A stretch of DNA of 64,000 bases, taken from NCBI RefSeq assembly GCF_043951865.1, contig NZ_JBINJF010000003.1, forward strand, positions 124,001-188,000, given 5' to 3'. Source of the stretch: JAMQKA01 sp043951865. GTDB taxonomy: Bacteria; Bacteroidota; Rhodothermia; Balneolales; Balneolaceae. A program made the position numbers and the translations under genes. Below are positions 17,299-26,387 of the stretch, in pieces (within the stretch, counting starts at the first letter, position 1; every line of letters starts with the position of its first letter). The notes under the pieces are model-generated. The model was not told the origin of the DNA. It searched no databases and saw only the letters and a list, made by a program, of their open reading frames with translations.

Positions 17299-17576
17299 TG
17301 ATCACCTGTTATTTCTTCTCCAAAACCATCTTCTATCAATTCCGTGATCGCCTCGGTTGCCTCCTCCTCGTCAGGACCCTCCACTTCTATCTCCAATTCA
17401 GCACCCTTTTCGGCAGCCAGAGTCATCACCCCCAGAATACTTTTCCCGTTCACCCGGTAGCCGTGCATATGGATGAAAAAATCTGAGTCAAACTTGCTGG
17501 CCAGCTTAACCAGCGAAGCCGCCGGGCGGGCGTGCAGTCCTGCGTCGTTTACGATATTTACTTTCTTTCGGATCAT
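17295..17576 (-). CDS. ptsH: HPr phosphocarrier protein
   Basis: 93 residues from ATG 17576 (the open frame extends 19 codons further, but HPr begins MIRKKVNIVNDAGLHARP). The phosphorylated histidine is in GLHARPAASLVKLA (His ~15). The second site region GKSILGVMTLAA carries the Ser that HPr kinase modifies in other bacteria, so regulation by HPr(Ser) phosphorylation is possible. A candidate promoter is 45-73 bases upstream. The gene heads the ptsH-ptsI-pgi/pmi run. Confidence 0.95.
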   Translation of the reverse strand: MIRKKVNIVNDAGLHARPAASLVKLASKFDSDFFIHMHGYRVNGKSILGVMTLAAEKGAELEIEVEGPDEEEATEAITELIEDGFGEEITGDQ

Positions 17577-17620
17577 TAAATTACTTATAATTTTTGAAAG
17601 GCCAAGATCAGAATTATTAC

Positions 17621-17649
17621 CTAAAGTATCCACACGGATCAGTTGGCAA
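17621..17649 (-). promoter_or_regulatory. Candidate promoter of ptsH
   Basis: On the minus strand TTG (17649-17647), an 18-base spacer, then TACTTTAG (17628-17621), one base off the Bacteroidota -7 consensus TAnnTTTG. It gives a leader of ~40 bases. Confidence 0.4.
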
Positions 17650-17873
17650 TAAACAGCCTGCGCGGAGACTTAGTTCTACGGTCGTTGTATGATTGGGAAT
17701 AGTTGCCATTTTTATGTATCTCGAACTGCGTATTTGGAAAAGCATTTTCCCAGATTCAAGCAGAGTAATACGCAATACGGAGTACGAAATACGTTCAAGT
17801 TTTAGGGCTAAATCGTGAAATTCGAATCATGCTCCTGTAAAAATTTCGATTGCTATTCAAAACCAATTGATCA

Positions 17874-17904
17874 TTGTTCACTGCAAACTGTTTTGTTAAC
17901 TTTG
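17874..17904 (+). promoter_or_regulatory. Bacteroidota-type promoter of the gatC-yfhO unit
   Basis: TTG (17874-17876), a 20-base spacer, then TAACTTTG (17897-17904), an exact match to TAnnTTTG. Transcription should start near 17911, leaving a ~28-base leader before gatC. Confidence 0.7.
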
Positions 17905-17938
17905 AACCTGTTTAATTCGAAACTTATAGACCCAGCAC

Positions 17939-18226
17939 ATGTCCGTAACAAAAGATGATGTCCAGTATATAGCCCATTTGGCGCGGCTCCAGGTAACCGA
18001 CGAAGAGGCCGAAGGGCTCAAGGAAGATATGAACGATATTCTCGGCTATATGGATGAGCTTGCGGAAGTGGACACGACCGATGTTGAACCGCTTGAACAC
18101 GTGACCGATCTGGAATACCGGTTCCGTGAAGACGAGGCCAAAGAGCCGGTCGACCACAAGGATGCTCTTAAAAATGCCCCCGATGCCGACACCGACTATT
18201 TCAGGGTTCCAAGGGTTATCGAATAA
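17939..18226 (+). CDS. gatC: Aspartyl/glutamyl-tRNA amidotransferase subunit C
   Basis: 95 residues, the usual size. GatC is the small belt subunit of GatCAB, which amidates misacylated Glu-tRNA-Gln and Asp-tRNA-Asn. It begins VTKDDVQYIAHLARLQVTDEE, shown here as DVQYIAHLARLQVTDEE, and has the NDILGYMDELAEVDTTDVEP block and the C-terminal KNAPDADTDYFRVPRVIE. gatA and gatB are not in this window, as is common in this group. It is followed by yfhO after 2 bp. Confidence 0.95.
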   Translation: MSVTKDDVQYIAHLARLQVTDEEAEGLKEDMNDILGYMDELAEVDTTDVEPLEHVTDLEYRFREDEAKEPVDHKDALKNAPDADTDYFRVPRVIE

Positions 18227-18228
18227 CT

Positions 18229-20736
18229 ATGGCCTCCAAAAAATCAGCGGTCTCCTCTTATAAAGACGACTTCATATCTTCGCTTCCGGAGGGCAAGCAA
18301 CACCTTGTGGCGCTCCTGATCATCCTGGTATTGCCCTTTATTCTTTTTGATGATGCCTCCCTCGGGGGCAAGCGATTCATGGGTCATGACACCGAGCAGT
18401 GGCGGGCAAGCGCCGAGTCGATCATTGACTACCGAGAAACTCATGACCGGGAACCGCTCTGGGCTACGAACGTATTTTCGGGGATGCCCGCCTACGGCAT
18501 TTCAGTTCACAACTCGGTACCCCATATCGACCGGTTGATTCGCACTGCGACCAGAAGCATCTATCCTGTCGCCCATTTCTGGATTTTGCTCGGCGGGGGG
18601 TATCTTCTCCTCTTTCTCATGGGCATGCGACCGTTGACTTCTCTTATAGGGGCGGTCTGTATCAGTTTTACTACTTACATCCCCATAATTATCGGTGCGG
18701 GCCACAACACCAAGTTTATCGCCTATGTATTTGTCCCCTGGATGTTCATCGGCTACTGGCTTTTGACGCGCAGCGATAAAAAACTGCTCAGCTTTGCTCT
18801 TTTTGCGATCGCCTTGACCCTTGAATTCAGGGCGGGACATCCCCAGGTTACCTACTATTTCTTCTACCTGCTCGGCTTTTGGTGGGTTTACGATACGTGG
18901 CAGGCCTATAAAAAGCAGCAGTTAAAATCGTGGCTCGGCACTACCGGGCTGGTCATTCTTGCCGGGCTGCTGGGGTTTGCGGGTAATGCCCAGCAATACT
19001 GGCGATTCCTGGAATATTCGCCCTATAGCACCCGGGGCGGTTCTGCCCTTGCCGAAGGAGGCGGTGGGCTTGGATTAAACTACGCATTCCAGTGGTCGCA
19101 AGGCATCAGTGAATTGCTCACCCTGGTCATACCCGGCATATTCGGTGGTGCCTCCAGCCAGGCGTACTGGGGACCCAAACCGGTTACCAGCGGTCCACAC
19201 TACCTTGGCGCTGTTGCATTTATTTTCGCCCTAATCGGGCTGCTGAGATCCAAACACAAGTTGAAGTACCTGTTTTTTGGGGTAGGCACCCTGACGCTTC
19301 TATTTTCTCTCGGTCGCCACTTCGAAACGTTCAACCGGGTGTTCTTCAACTACATGCCCTACTTCAATAAATTCAGGACGCCCGAGATGTGGCTCATCGT
19401 CACGGTATTCTGCTATTCCGTGGTTGGTGTTTTCGGCCTGGAGTACCTGTTTGAGCAGGCAAAACAGAAATCCCAAAACCTTAAATCCCTTTTCCTTCCG
19501 CTGGGCATAGCCCTGGTCCTTGGAGTTGTCTTCGCGTTGGGAAGCAATGCCTTGCTCTCATTCGAAAAACCGGGAGAACGGCAACAGTTTGCCCGGCAGG
19601 TCGCCCAGCGCAACAACGTTCAGCCGTCGGATCCCCAGGTTCAGCAAGCCGTTAACAATTTCATGAATTCCCAGCTAAAACCACAGCGCAAGGAGATCGC
19701 TCAAAATGACTCCATACGCTATTTTGTCATTGCGCTGGTAGTAAGTGGATTGATTGTCGGGTTCATGAGGCGAAAAATCAGTGCCGGCTATTTCCTTCTC
19801 GCTCTTGTCATTGTGGCCTCGTACGATTACCTGTCGGTGGGCAATCGCTACATAAACGAGGACAGCATGGTCAGTGAACTGGTGGATCCGGAGCGGGCCA
19901 TTCAACAACAACAGCGGCCCCTCGACAAGTTTCTGCAACAAAATGTGGACAGTGGCAACGGGTGGCCTTACAGGGTGTTCCGGTTAGGTGACAACCCGTT
20001 TAACAACTCGATTCAAAGTTATTTTTATCCCACTATCGGGGGCTATTCCGGGGCAAAGCTTAGTTACTACCAGGATCTTATCGATCAGTTTCTGCTCGAT
20101 GAATCCGGCTCCATGCGTCTTCCCCTGCCGATGCCGATCCTGAATATGTTGAATGTCAAGTATATCACATTCCCCCAGCAGCTCCCGTTTGACAACCTGA
20201 CGCAGGTGTATTCCGGGAATGACGGCTTCGTATATGAAAATAACACCGCCCTGCCCAAAGCCTTTTTTGTGGATTCGATTCAAACCGTCTCCACAGCCCG
20301 GCAAGCCGTAGATGCGATGCAGCCGGTGCAGCAGTTTAATCCTGCTGAAACGGCTATTGTGGAAGGGAATCCATCCACCGACATCCAGCCCGATACGGCG
20401 GCCGCGGTCCGGGTAACACATTATGATGCGCGCTCCATCGAACTGACGACTAAGCGCAGCACGCCCGGCTACCTCGTACTGAGCGAAATCTATTATCCCG
20501 AGGGATGGGAGTTGACCATCGACGGCGAGCCTGCAGAAATCTATAAAACCAACTACGTGCTGCGCGGCATGAACGTGCCCGCCGGCGAACACACCCTGCG
20601 GATGGAGTTTAATCCAACATCATACATCTGGGGTGGACGCATCGCGTGGGCCTCGAACCTGCTGCAGTGGAGTATTTTACTGGCAGGCCTGGGACTATGG
20701 TACCGGCGCAGAGAAGAGAAGGGGAATGCCGAATAA
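18229..20736 (+). CDS. YfhO-family multipass membrane protein
   Basis: 835 residues with about 12 or more membrane helices and a C-terminal extracytoplasmic beta-domain. Typical YfhO features: FMGHDTEQWRASAE and NVFSGMPAYGI near the N-terminus (~45-88), GAGHNTKFIAYVFVPW (~162-177), YFNKFRTPEMWLIV (~378-391) and near the end YPEGWELTIDGEPAEI (~762-777) with YVLRGMNVPAGEHTLRMEF (~783-801). In Gram-positive bacteria YfhO relatives act as GT-C type glycosyltransferases on lipid-linked sugars; the same may hold here next to the polysaccharide cluster. It is translated directly after gatC. Confidence 0.9.
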   Translation: MASKKSAVSSYKDDFISSLPEGKQHLVALLIILVLPFILFDDASLGGKRFMGHDTEQWRASAESIIDYRETHDREPLWATNVFSGMPAYGISVHNSVPHIDRLIRTATRSIYPVAHFWILLGGGYLLLFLMGMRPLTSLIGAVCISFTTYIPIIIGAGHNTKFIAYVFVPWMFIGYWLLTRSDKKLLSFALFAIALTLEFRAGHPQVTYYFFYLLGFWWVYDTWQAYKKQQLKSWLGTTGLVILAGLLGFAGNAQQYWRFLEYSPYSTRGGSALAEGGGGLGLNYAFQWSQGISELLTLVIPGIFGGASSQAYWGPKPVTSGPHYLGAVAFIFALIGLLRSKHKLKYLFFGVGTLTLLFSLGRHFETFNRVFFNYMPYFNKFRTPEMWLIVTVFCYSVVGVFGLEYLFEQAKQKSQNLKSLFLPLGIALVLGVVFALGSNALLSFEKPGERQQFARQVAQRNNVQPSDPQVQQAVNNFMNSQLKPQRKEIAQNDSIRYFVIALVVSGLIVGFMRRKISAGYFLLALVIVASYDYLSVGNRYINEDSMVSELVDPERAIQQQQRPLDKFLQQNVDSGNGWPYRVFRLGDNPFNNSIQSYFYPTIGGYSGAKLSYYQDLIDQFLLDESGSMRLPLPMPILNMLNVKYITFPQQLPFDNLTQVYSGNDGFVYENNTALPKAFFVDSIQTVSTARQAVDAMQPVQQFNPAETAIVEGNPSTDIQPDTAAAVRVTHYDARSIELTTKRSTPGYLVLSEIYYPEGWELTIDGEPAEIYKTNYVLRGMNVPAGEHTLRMEFNPTSYIWGGRIAWASNLLQWSILLAGLGLWYRRREEKGNAE

Positions 20737-20820
20737 CGAACACGGAATATCGAATACTGAATATTTTTTCAGCTACTTTAACATTTGAAATTCAAGATTC
20801 CTTGTTCGGTGTTCTTAAGC
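20727..20820. repeat. Degenerate GAAT/GAAC-rich palindromic unit between yfhO and a GT4 gene
   Basis: AACACGGAATATCGAATACT on the left and ATTCAAGATTCCTTGTTCGG on the right form an imperfect palindrome. The right arm is nearly the same as the complement of the unit at 11142-11228 (ATTCGAGATTCCTTGTTC), so the two are copies of one family. The unit overlaps the last codons of yfhO. Confidence 0.5.
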
Positions 20821-20836
20821 TCAAACGGTGTGAAAT

Positions 20837-22123
20837 ATGAGTGAACGGGCGCTTATCGTAACCTATTACTGGCCGCCGAGCGGTGGTGCCGGCGTGCAGC
20901 GACCGCTGAAGTTTGCCAAATACCTTCCCCAATTCGATATTCAGCCGTTTGTTCTCACGGTTGAAAATCCCACCTACCCGATACGGGACGAAAGCCTGGA
21001 ATCAGATATCCCTGAGGAGGTGGAAGTCTTTAAATCGAACACCATTGAGCCGTTTTCGCTCTACTCCAGGCTGGTCGGCAAATCCGTCGCAGACTCAACC
21101 AAGCCTACCATCCAGCTCAAATCCGGCAGCTGGAGTGCCAAGCTTAGCGCCTGGATCCGTGCCAATATTTTTCTGCCGGATGCCCGTGCGGGCTGGCTGC
21201 TCAGCGCACGGTCCAGCGCGCTGTCGATTGTCGAAGAGCACGATATTGGTACCATCATCACGACGGGTCCCCCCCATTCTGTGCATTTTACCGGAAAGCA
21301 TGTGAAGGAACGAACCGGCATCCGGTGGATTGCCGACTTCCGCGATCCGTGGACCGGTGTCTACTACAACAAGCTGATGCCGCGCACCTCCCTGGCCCGG
21401 CACATTGATGAAAAGCTGGAGAAATCGATCCTCCAAAACGCCGATGAAGTTGTCGTAATTTCTGACTCAATGGTCGACATTCAGCGCAAAATCATCGATC
21501 GCACCTACCACGTTATTCCCAACGGCTTTGATCCCGATGACTTTCAACCTGGAAATTTTAAACCCGAAAACAGATCGGAATCCCAACTCACGATCCGCTT
21601 TGTGGGGAGCGTGCGGGACGGGGCGATCCCCGATGGGTTTTTAAGGGCCCTGGCCAGACTTAAAAATCCCGGAAAATACAGGATGGAGTTTATTGGGAAT
21701 CATCATCCCTCCCTCCGTGAATGGGTTGATGAGCTGGACCTCCGTGATGTGGTTGAGTTAAAACCCTATGTCCCGCATGAGGAGGCGATCCGCGCCATGT
21801 GCACCGCCGACCTGTTGCTGCTGAGCATCTCCAAAACGCCCGGCAGCGAACTCATCCTCACAGGAAAACTGTTTGAATACCTGGGTTCAGGGACCCCCAT
21901 CCTTTTTCTCGGCACCGTTAACGGCGATGCCGCGCAGATCATTCGGAAAGCAGGGCAGGGTGTCTGTTTTGAACACCACCAGGTGCCCGAAATTACGGAG
22001 TTCCTGGAACATTATTCCCGTTCCGAGGCGCAGGCCTACAAGCAACCCCAAGGGCAGAAAGAGCACCCGTTCTCACGCCTGCGCCTGACCCGACAATTGG
22101 GAGAACTGATTTCCAACCGTTAG
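20837..22123 (+). CDS. Glycosyltransferase family 4 (GT-B fold)
   Basis: 428 residues. N-terminal domain starts IVTYYWPPSGGAGVQRPLKF (~6-25), the donor-side Rossmann signature of the GT4 group, followed by TTGPPHSVHFTGKHV and WIADFRDPWTG. The C-terminal domain has VIPNGFDPDDF (~226-236), RFVGSVRDG and the nucleotide-sugar site region SKTPGSELILTGKLFEYLGSG (given in two parts: SKTPGSELILTGK, LFEYLGSG; ~355-375), with the EX7E-like Glu residues. It probably transfers a sugar to a growing surface glycan in the cytoplasm. Donor and acceptor are unknown. Confidence 0.92.
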   Translation: MSERALIVTYYWPPSGGAGVQRPLKFAKYLPQFDIQPFVLTVENPTYPIRDESLESDIPEEVEVFKSNTIEPFSLYSRLVGKSVADSTKPTIQLKSGSWSAKLSAWIRANIFLPDARAGWLLSARSSALSIVEEHDIGTIITTGPPHSVHFTGKHVKERTGIRWIADFRDPWTGVYYNKLMPRTSLARHIDEKLEKSILQNADEVVVISDSMVDIQRKIIDRTYHVIPNGFDPDDFQPGNFKPENRSESQLTIRFVGSVRDGAIPDGFLRALARLKNPGKYRMEFIGNHHPSLREWVDELDLRDVVELKPYVPHEEAIRAMCTADLLLLSISKTPGSELILTGKLFEYLGSGTPILFLGTVNGDAAQIIRKAGQGVCFEHHQVPEITEFLEHYSRSEAQAYKQPQGQKEHPFSRLRLTRQLGELISNR

Positions 22124-22134
22124 ATTCCCAGCCT

Positions 22135-23475
22135 ATGGATACCCGCAGCCGCTACGTACTCAATATTTTCCGACATCTTTACCAGGTGCCCGACGAGGTC
22201 GAAATTTTTTATGGTGATGATCAATCTCCCAACACCAAAGGGGTTTTTGTACCCAACCATGCGGGCGACTTCTTCGAGGATCGAAACCAGGTTGATCCCG
22301 CCACTCTGACATTCAGGGAGTGGAAAAACACGGAAGTACCGTTCCTGTTTGAGCAGACCGCCGAGGCCGATTTTTTTACCCGGCAGTCCGATGCTATCAG
22401 ATTTTCTTATGACATCATCGGCGCCTCATTCTACTTTTTGAGCGGATGGCAGGAATATGTTTCCCCAAAAAGGGACGAATATGGGCGTTATCCCTACAGG
22501 CAAAGTCTGCAATTCAAGCTGGGAGCCCCTCACATCCCGTTTGTCAACTACTATTTTGATATCCTGAAAACGGCCATCGAGCAGGTCTATAGCGTTGAGC
22601 TTGCTCCCAGAAAGATCGAAAGCCATCCCTATACATTCATTCTCACGCACGATATTGACAGCGTCTACTCCGGCTGGCTGCAAGACGGTTATTCGGCCTT
22701 AAAGAGCGGAAAACCGGGCAGATTGATCAGCATCCTGTTGCAAAAGATGAAGGGCGATGATCCCTGGTTTAACTTGGGAGAGATTATTGCGTTTGAAAAA
22801 AAACGAGGTGTGGATTCCACGTTCTTTTTCCTTGCAAGGCAGGGAACGCACCAGGGAATTAAGCACGCCGATTACTCGCTGGAGGACCCGGCGATCCCCC
22901 AACTCATGGACCAGGTTCGCAATGCGGGAGCAGAAATCGGGCTCCACGGAGATGTTGAGGCGCATCGATCCCCGGCCGCCCTGAAGCGAAGCATAAACCG
23001 GTGTGGACCGACCATCAAGGGCAACCGTTTTCATTTCCTCATGTTTGATGTCCGTAAAACACCGGGAATTCTATCCAGCTGCGGCCTGGAGTACGACAGC
23101 ACCCTCGGTTTTTCGGAGCATGTGGGATTCAGAAACGGCATCTGCCACCCTTTCCCCCTGTATGATCTCGAAAATAACAGACCCACCACTGTCCTGGAAA
23201 TTCCCCTGGCCGTCATGGATGTCACCCTGCACAACGCCAAATATATGGGATTGCCTCCCGAACAGGCCTTCTCCGGTATTGAGCCCGTCATCCGGGAGCT
23301 CCACAAATTCAACGGTGCGGTCTCCATCTTGTGGCATAACAACTATTTCTCTGACCTAAAGTACCACGGCTGGAAGGATGTGCTTGACGAAGTATTTACA
23401 CGGGCCAGGACCGATGAGGCATTGATTACAAAGGCGGAAACGGTACTTCAAACCTTTAACTTTTCGAGCAGATGA
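22135..23475 (+). CDS. Polysaccharide deacetylase-like (NodB-type) protein
   Basis: 446 residues. The N-terminal ~130 residues resemble the DUF7033-like domain often found in front of deacetylases in O-antigen loci. The deacetylase-like barrel starts at FILTHDIDSVYSGW (~166-179, with the metal-binding Asp), continues with RGVDSTFFFLARQGTHQG and EIGLHGDVEAHRSPAAL (~273-290, metal-binding His), then ends with VSILWHNNYFSDLKYHGW (His near the end). It may remove an acetyl group from a sugar of the surface polysaccharide. It lies 12 bp after the upstream GT4 gene and overlaps the next GT4 gene by 4 bp. Confidence 0.85.
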   Translation: MDTRSRYVLNIFRHLYQVPDEVEIFYGDDQSPNTKGVFVPNHAGDFFEDRNQVDPATLTFREWKNTEVPFLFEQTAEADFFTRQSDAIRFSYDIIGASFYFLSGWQEYVSPKRDEYGRYPYRQSLQFKLGAPHIPFVNYYFDILKTAIEQVYSVELAPRKIESHPYTFILTHDIDSVYSGWLQDGYSALKSGKPGRLISILLQKMKGDDPWFNLGEIIAFEKKRGVDSTFFFLARQGTHQGIKHADYSLEDPAIPQLMDQVRNAGAEIGLHGDVEAHRSPAALKRSINRCGPTIKGNRFHFLMFDVRKTPGILSSCGLEYDSTLGFSEHVGFRNGICHPFPLYDLENNRPTTVLEIPLAVMDVTLHNAKYMGLPPEQAFSGIEPVIRELHKFNGAVSILWHNNYFSDLKYHGWKDVLDEVFTRARTDEALITKAETVLQTFNFSSR

Positions 23476-24632
23476 ACAGAACGCCCCGCGTAGCCTTGAT
23501 GAGAAATCGGATATATCCCGGCGGCGTTTTCCACGTGATGCTGCAGATGATCCGCAGCCTGAACCAAAAGGGGGTTGTTCCCGATCTGGTAACGCTGAAA
23601 TCCAAAGTTTCACCCGAGCTTGCGGCCCAAAAATATAATATGGAGGTACAGTTCAGGGTTCGGGAAATCCTGGCCGACCTGCGGATACCCTATGAATGGC
23701 ACATCCTCCTGTTCAACAAAATCAGCCGGCATGAGTTGAGAAAATATGATATCGTAATCAATCACAACAATACCTCCTTTCTCTACGAGCGTCCAGGTCG
23801 GCAAAAACTGATAAGTTATGTTCACTTCCCCAGAAAAGCGCGTGGCCTCTCCCGGGCGCAGTCGATCCACAGGCCGGAGGGTCCCCGGAAAAAGTGGTAC
23901 CACATACGCCATGATCCATTTATGCTGGCTTCCCATGCCTACCGGTTCGACAACCACGTTGACAAAGAGGAAATAGTCCTGGCCAACTCAACGTTTACCC
24001 GTCAAACGCTGCTGAACCATTATGCTATGGAGGCTGCCGATGTTGACGTGCTGTATCCCCCGGTGGAGATTCCCGACGGTCTGCCGTCGTCTCCCAAAGA
24101 TGAAATGATGGTGGTGAGCCTGGGACGGTTTGCCCCGGAAAAACGACAGATGGAGCAGCTTGAAATTGCCCGGCAGCTGCCGAATCTTCAGTTCCGGATT
24201 ATGGGCTTTCTCTCGGATCAAAACTATTTTGAGAAATGCCGGGCTTATAAAGAGCGGCATGGACTTGATCACGTAGAGTTGCTGCCCGATCTTCCGTTTG
24301 ATCAGTTGAATACTTTGCTGGATCGCGCGGGCCTGTTCCTCCACTCCATCCGGAATGAACCGTTTGGCATCACCACCGTGGAAGCGATCTCCCACGGCTG
24401 CCTTCCGGTGGTACCCGATTCCGGCGGACAGGTGGAGATCGTCCCGGATCAGGATCTGCGATACTCCGACACCGCTGAAGCAGCAGCAATCATAAAGCGG
24501 GTGATCGACGTTCCGCCAAGAGCCAAAAAAGAGCGCAGGGACCGGTTGTTTAAACGGGTACAGGAATTTGACACCGACAATTTTCGTCAGCAGTTTGACG
24601 AGTTGTTGAACAAAGTGACAGGAGCAAGCTGA
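23472..24632 (+). CDS. Glycosyltransferase family 4, second copy in the cluster
   Basis: 386 residues, not close to the upstream GT4 in sequence. N-terminal MRNRIYPGGVFHVMLQMIR (~11-29) marks the start of the GT-B fold. The C-terminal domain has VVSLGRFAPEKRQMEQLEIA (~214-233) and HSIRNEPFGITTVEAISHG (~293-311), the EX7E motif that binds the nucleotide-sugar donor, then PVVPDSGGQVEIV. The architecture resembles ALG11-like mannosyltransferases, an inference only. Start ATG overlaps the previous stop (ATGA). Confidence 0.92.
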   Translation: MNRTPRVALMRNRIYPGGVFHVMLQMIRSLNQKGVVPDLVTLKSKVSPELAAQKYNMEVQFRVREILADLRIPYEWHILLFNKISRHELRKYDIVINHNNTSFLYERPGRQKLISYVHFPRKARGLSRAQSIHRPEGPRKKWYHIRHDPFMLASHAYRFDNHVDKEEIVLANSTFTRQTLLNHYAMEAADVDVLYPPVEIPDGLPSSPKDEMMVVSLGRFAPEKRQMEQLEIARQLPNLQFRIMGFLSDQNYFEKCRAYKERHGLDHVELLPDLPFDQLNTLLDRAGLFLHSIRNEPFGITTVEAISHGCLPVVPDSGGQVEIVPDQDLRYSDTAEAAAIIKRVIDVPPRAKKERRDRLFKRVQEFDTDNFRQQFDELLNKVTGAS

Positions 24633-25483
24633 TGAAACTCAGGCAAATTCTTGAAAAATTTTACCAGGTAAACGTCGATCTCTATCGTGAGTTGCGCGAC
24701 CAGAGCCGGATTCACCGGCAAATCCGGGAGGTTGACGTTCGCAGCCTCTATGACAGGGTGCACCGGGAAGCCGCTCCCTGCTTCGTCCTCTCCACTGGTC
24801 GCTGCGGCACCAGGCTGCTAACGGATATCCTGCAGGAAAGCGATCAACTGAGGCCGCAGCACGTTCCAACCCCGGAATTAACCTACTACAGCAGTTTTGC
24901 CTACAAAAATGCCCGTGAAAAACCGGAGCTCGTATCCAGCATTATAGATTCGGCACGCTACGAACAGATCCGTGATGCCTGGGTGCTCGGGAAAAAGTAC
25001 GTGGAGACCAACAACCGCATCACCTTTTTTTGCCATGCCCTCGCAGACCTTTTTCCCGGTTCCAACTTCATCCACCTGGTCAGGAAGCCCGAGGAATTTA
25101 TCACCAGCGGGCTGGCCCGCAACTGGTACAGCGGCACCGTACTGCATGACGAGGGCCGAATTGCCCCCGAAGATAACCAGGTGAGTCAGGCAGAAAAAAT
25201 TGCCTGGCTCTGGAATGAAACCAATGGCTTTATCGAAGCGTTTAAAGAGACCTGCCCGGAGGAGCGGGTGCTGACCATCCGCGCCGAAGAACTCTTCCAT
25301 TCAGTTGATACCACGTTCAGGATATTTGATTTCCTGGATATAAACCCGGTTGCTGAATCGGTCATCCGGAACAAAATCAGTCGGCCGGTAAATCAACAGG
25401 ACAAAAGCCGGGTTCCGAAAGACCGGGTTACCGGGCAGCTACTGGAGCAATGGACCCCGTTGCGTTCGCGTTATTTCACATAA
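24632..25483 (+). CDS. Sulfotransferase-family protein 1
   Basis: 283 residues. The 5'-phosphosulfate-binding loop is PCFVLSTGRCGTRLLTDILQ (~48-67) and the 3'-phosphate-binding part is FIHLVRKPEEFITSGLARNW (~145-164) with the expected Arg and Ser. It would use PAPS to sulfate a sugar or lipid; the target is not evident. Its start overlaps the stop of the GT4 gene by 1 bp, which ties it to glycan synthesis. It is one of four such genes in 5.3 kb and shares little sequence with the others beyond the motifs. Confidence 0.88.
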   Translation: MKLRQILEKFYQVNVDLYRELRDQSRIHRQIREVDVRSLYDRVHREAAPCFVLSTGRCGTRLLTDILQESDQLRPQHVPTPELTYYSSFAYKNAREKPELVSSIIDSARYEQIRDAWVLGKKYVETNNRITFFCHALADLFPGSNFIHLVRKPEEFITSGLARNWYSGTVLHDEGRIAPEDNQVSQAEKIAWLWNETNGFIEAFKETCPEERVLTIRAEELFHSVDTTFRIFDFLDINPVAESVIRNKISRPVNQQDKSRVPKDRVTGQLLEQWTPLRSRYFT

Positions 25484-25507
25484 AAAACGACAACAACCAG
25501 GCCTATT

Positions 25508-26176
25508 TTGAATTTAATCCGCCGTAAAAAACAGGAAGAACGCACGCACCTGCTGATCCTCGGGCTCCCGCGTTCGGGTACTTCGCTGCTGGCCAGCCTG
25601 CTGGGGGCGCACTCAAAAGCCAGTGTTATTTGCGAAGATTTCGGGCGCAGCTGGATGGATGTACTGGGCAAACCGGTGGTTGGCAACAAGCTGTGCGTGC
25701 CCCGACAGATCGACCTGGACCGACGGCGCACCATTGCCGTTAAGCTGGCAAATCGACTTGGCCTCCTGAAACGGTGGCCAAAAAGCACCTATTCCATCAA
25801 CGACTACCTGATCATTCCCAACCTGAGGCTGATCCTGATCGAAAGAGATCCGGTTGACGTTCGAAACAGCATTCAAAACCGGGGAGCGGTTACCTGGACC
25901 GGCATGGATGGCACCATAAAAAACAGGGAGATCAGCACGAATGAAATCGACTACACCATCGACCGGGGTACGGCCATACTGGATACACTGAAGCCGAGAG
26001 AAAATGCCCGCACGCTCTCCTTCAAAGATTTAATCAACCAAACCGACTCGGTTCTGAAGGACCTGCTCCCTTTCATCGGCCTCAGTTACGAAGAAGGGCT
26101 GGTCGAAAACGGCACGCGGTGGAACTGGATGTATCCGAAAGTCAGCGAGAAGGGTATAGATGCGGACAAGGCTTAA
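25508..26176 (+). CDS. Sulfotransferase-family protein 2 (short)
   Basis: 222 residues, shorter than its neighbours. The P-loop-like motif LLILGLPRSGTSLLASLLGA (~15-34) and the second binding segment LRLILIERDPVDVRNSIQN (~101-119) are present. The start is TTG 25508, 24 bp after the preceding gene; there is no ATG before residue 49, which lies beyond the key loop. The C-terminus ends soon after the NGTRWNWMYPK block, so the acceptor side is minimal. It may still be active. Confidence 0.8.
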   Translation: MNLIRRKKQEERTHLLILGLPRSGTSLLASLLGAHSKASVICEDFGRSWMDVLGKPVVGNKLCVPRQIDLDRRRTIAVKLANRLGLLKRWPKSTYSINDYLIIPNLRLILIERDPVDVRNSIQNRGAVTWTGMDGTIKNREISTNEIDYTIDRGTAILDTLKPRENARTLSFKDLINQTDSVLKDLLPFIGLSYEEGLVENGTRWNWMYPKVSEKGIDADKA

Positions 26177-26387
26177 CGCCGCACCGAATCGAATAATTCA
26201 GGCCAACTGCTGTAAACTTCCTATATTGTGGACCGCAACGTTTAGCCAATTATCAGCATCAATTCCTAAAACCTATTATCTGGATCAAATTTCAGAGCCA
26301 AGTATTTCGAATTCGCGAAAAAGCTAACATTGGGTAAAACAACCGTTTTGCCCGGACCTCTTGCAGAATTAAGCAGCACCTGATACT

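Larger units (their letters stand above)
17577..17938. other. Divergent promoter region between ptsH and gatC
   Basis: 362 bases without a gene. It contains candidate promoters for ptsH (minus) and gatC (plus) and, at ~17763-17795, a degenerate run of AATACG-like units (AATACGCAATACGG..GTACGAAATACG), another short-repeat tract like those found elsewhere in the window. Confidence 0.6.

Noticed and set aside
26177..26387. 211-bp gap in the polysaccharide cluster as a missing small gene
   Set aside because: No open frame of useful length with a motif; treated as promoter/leader DNA.
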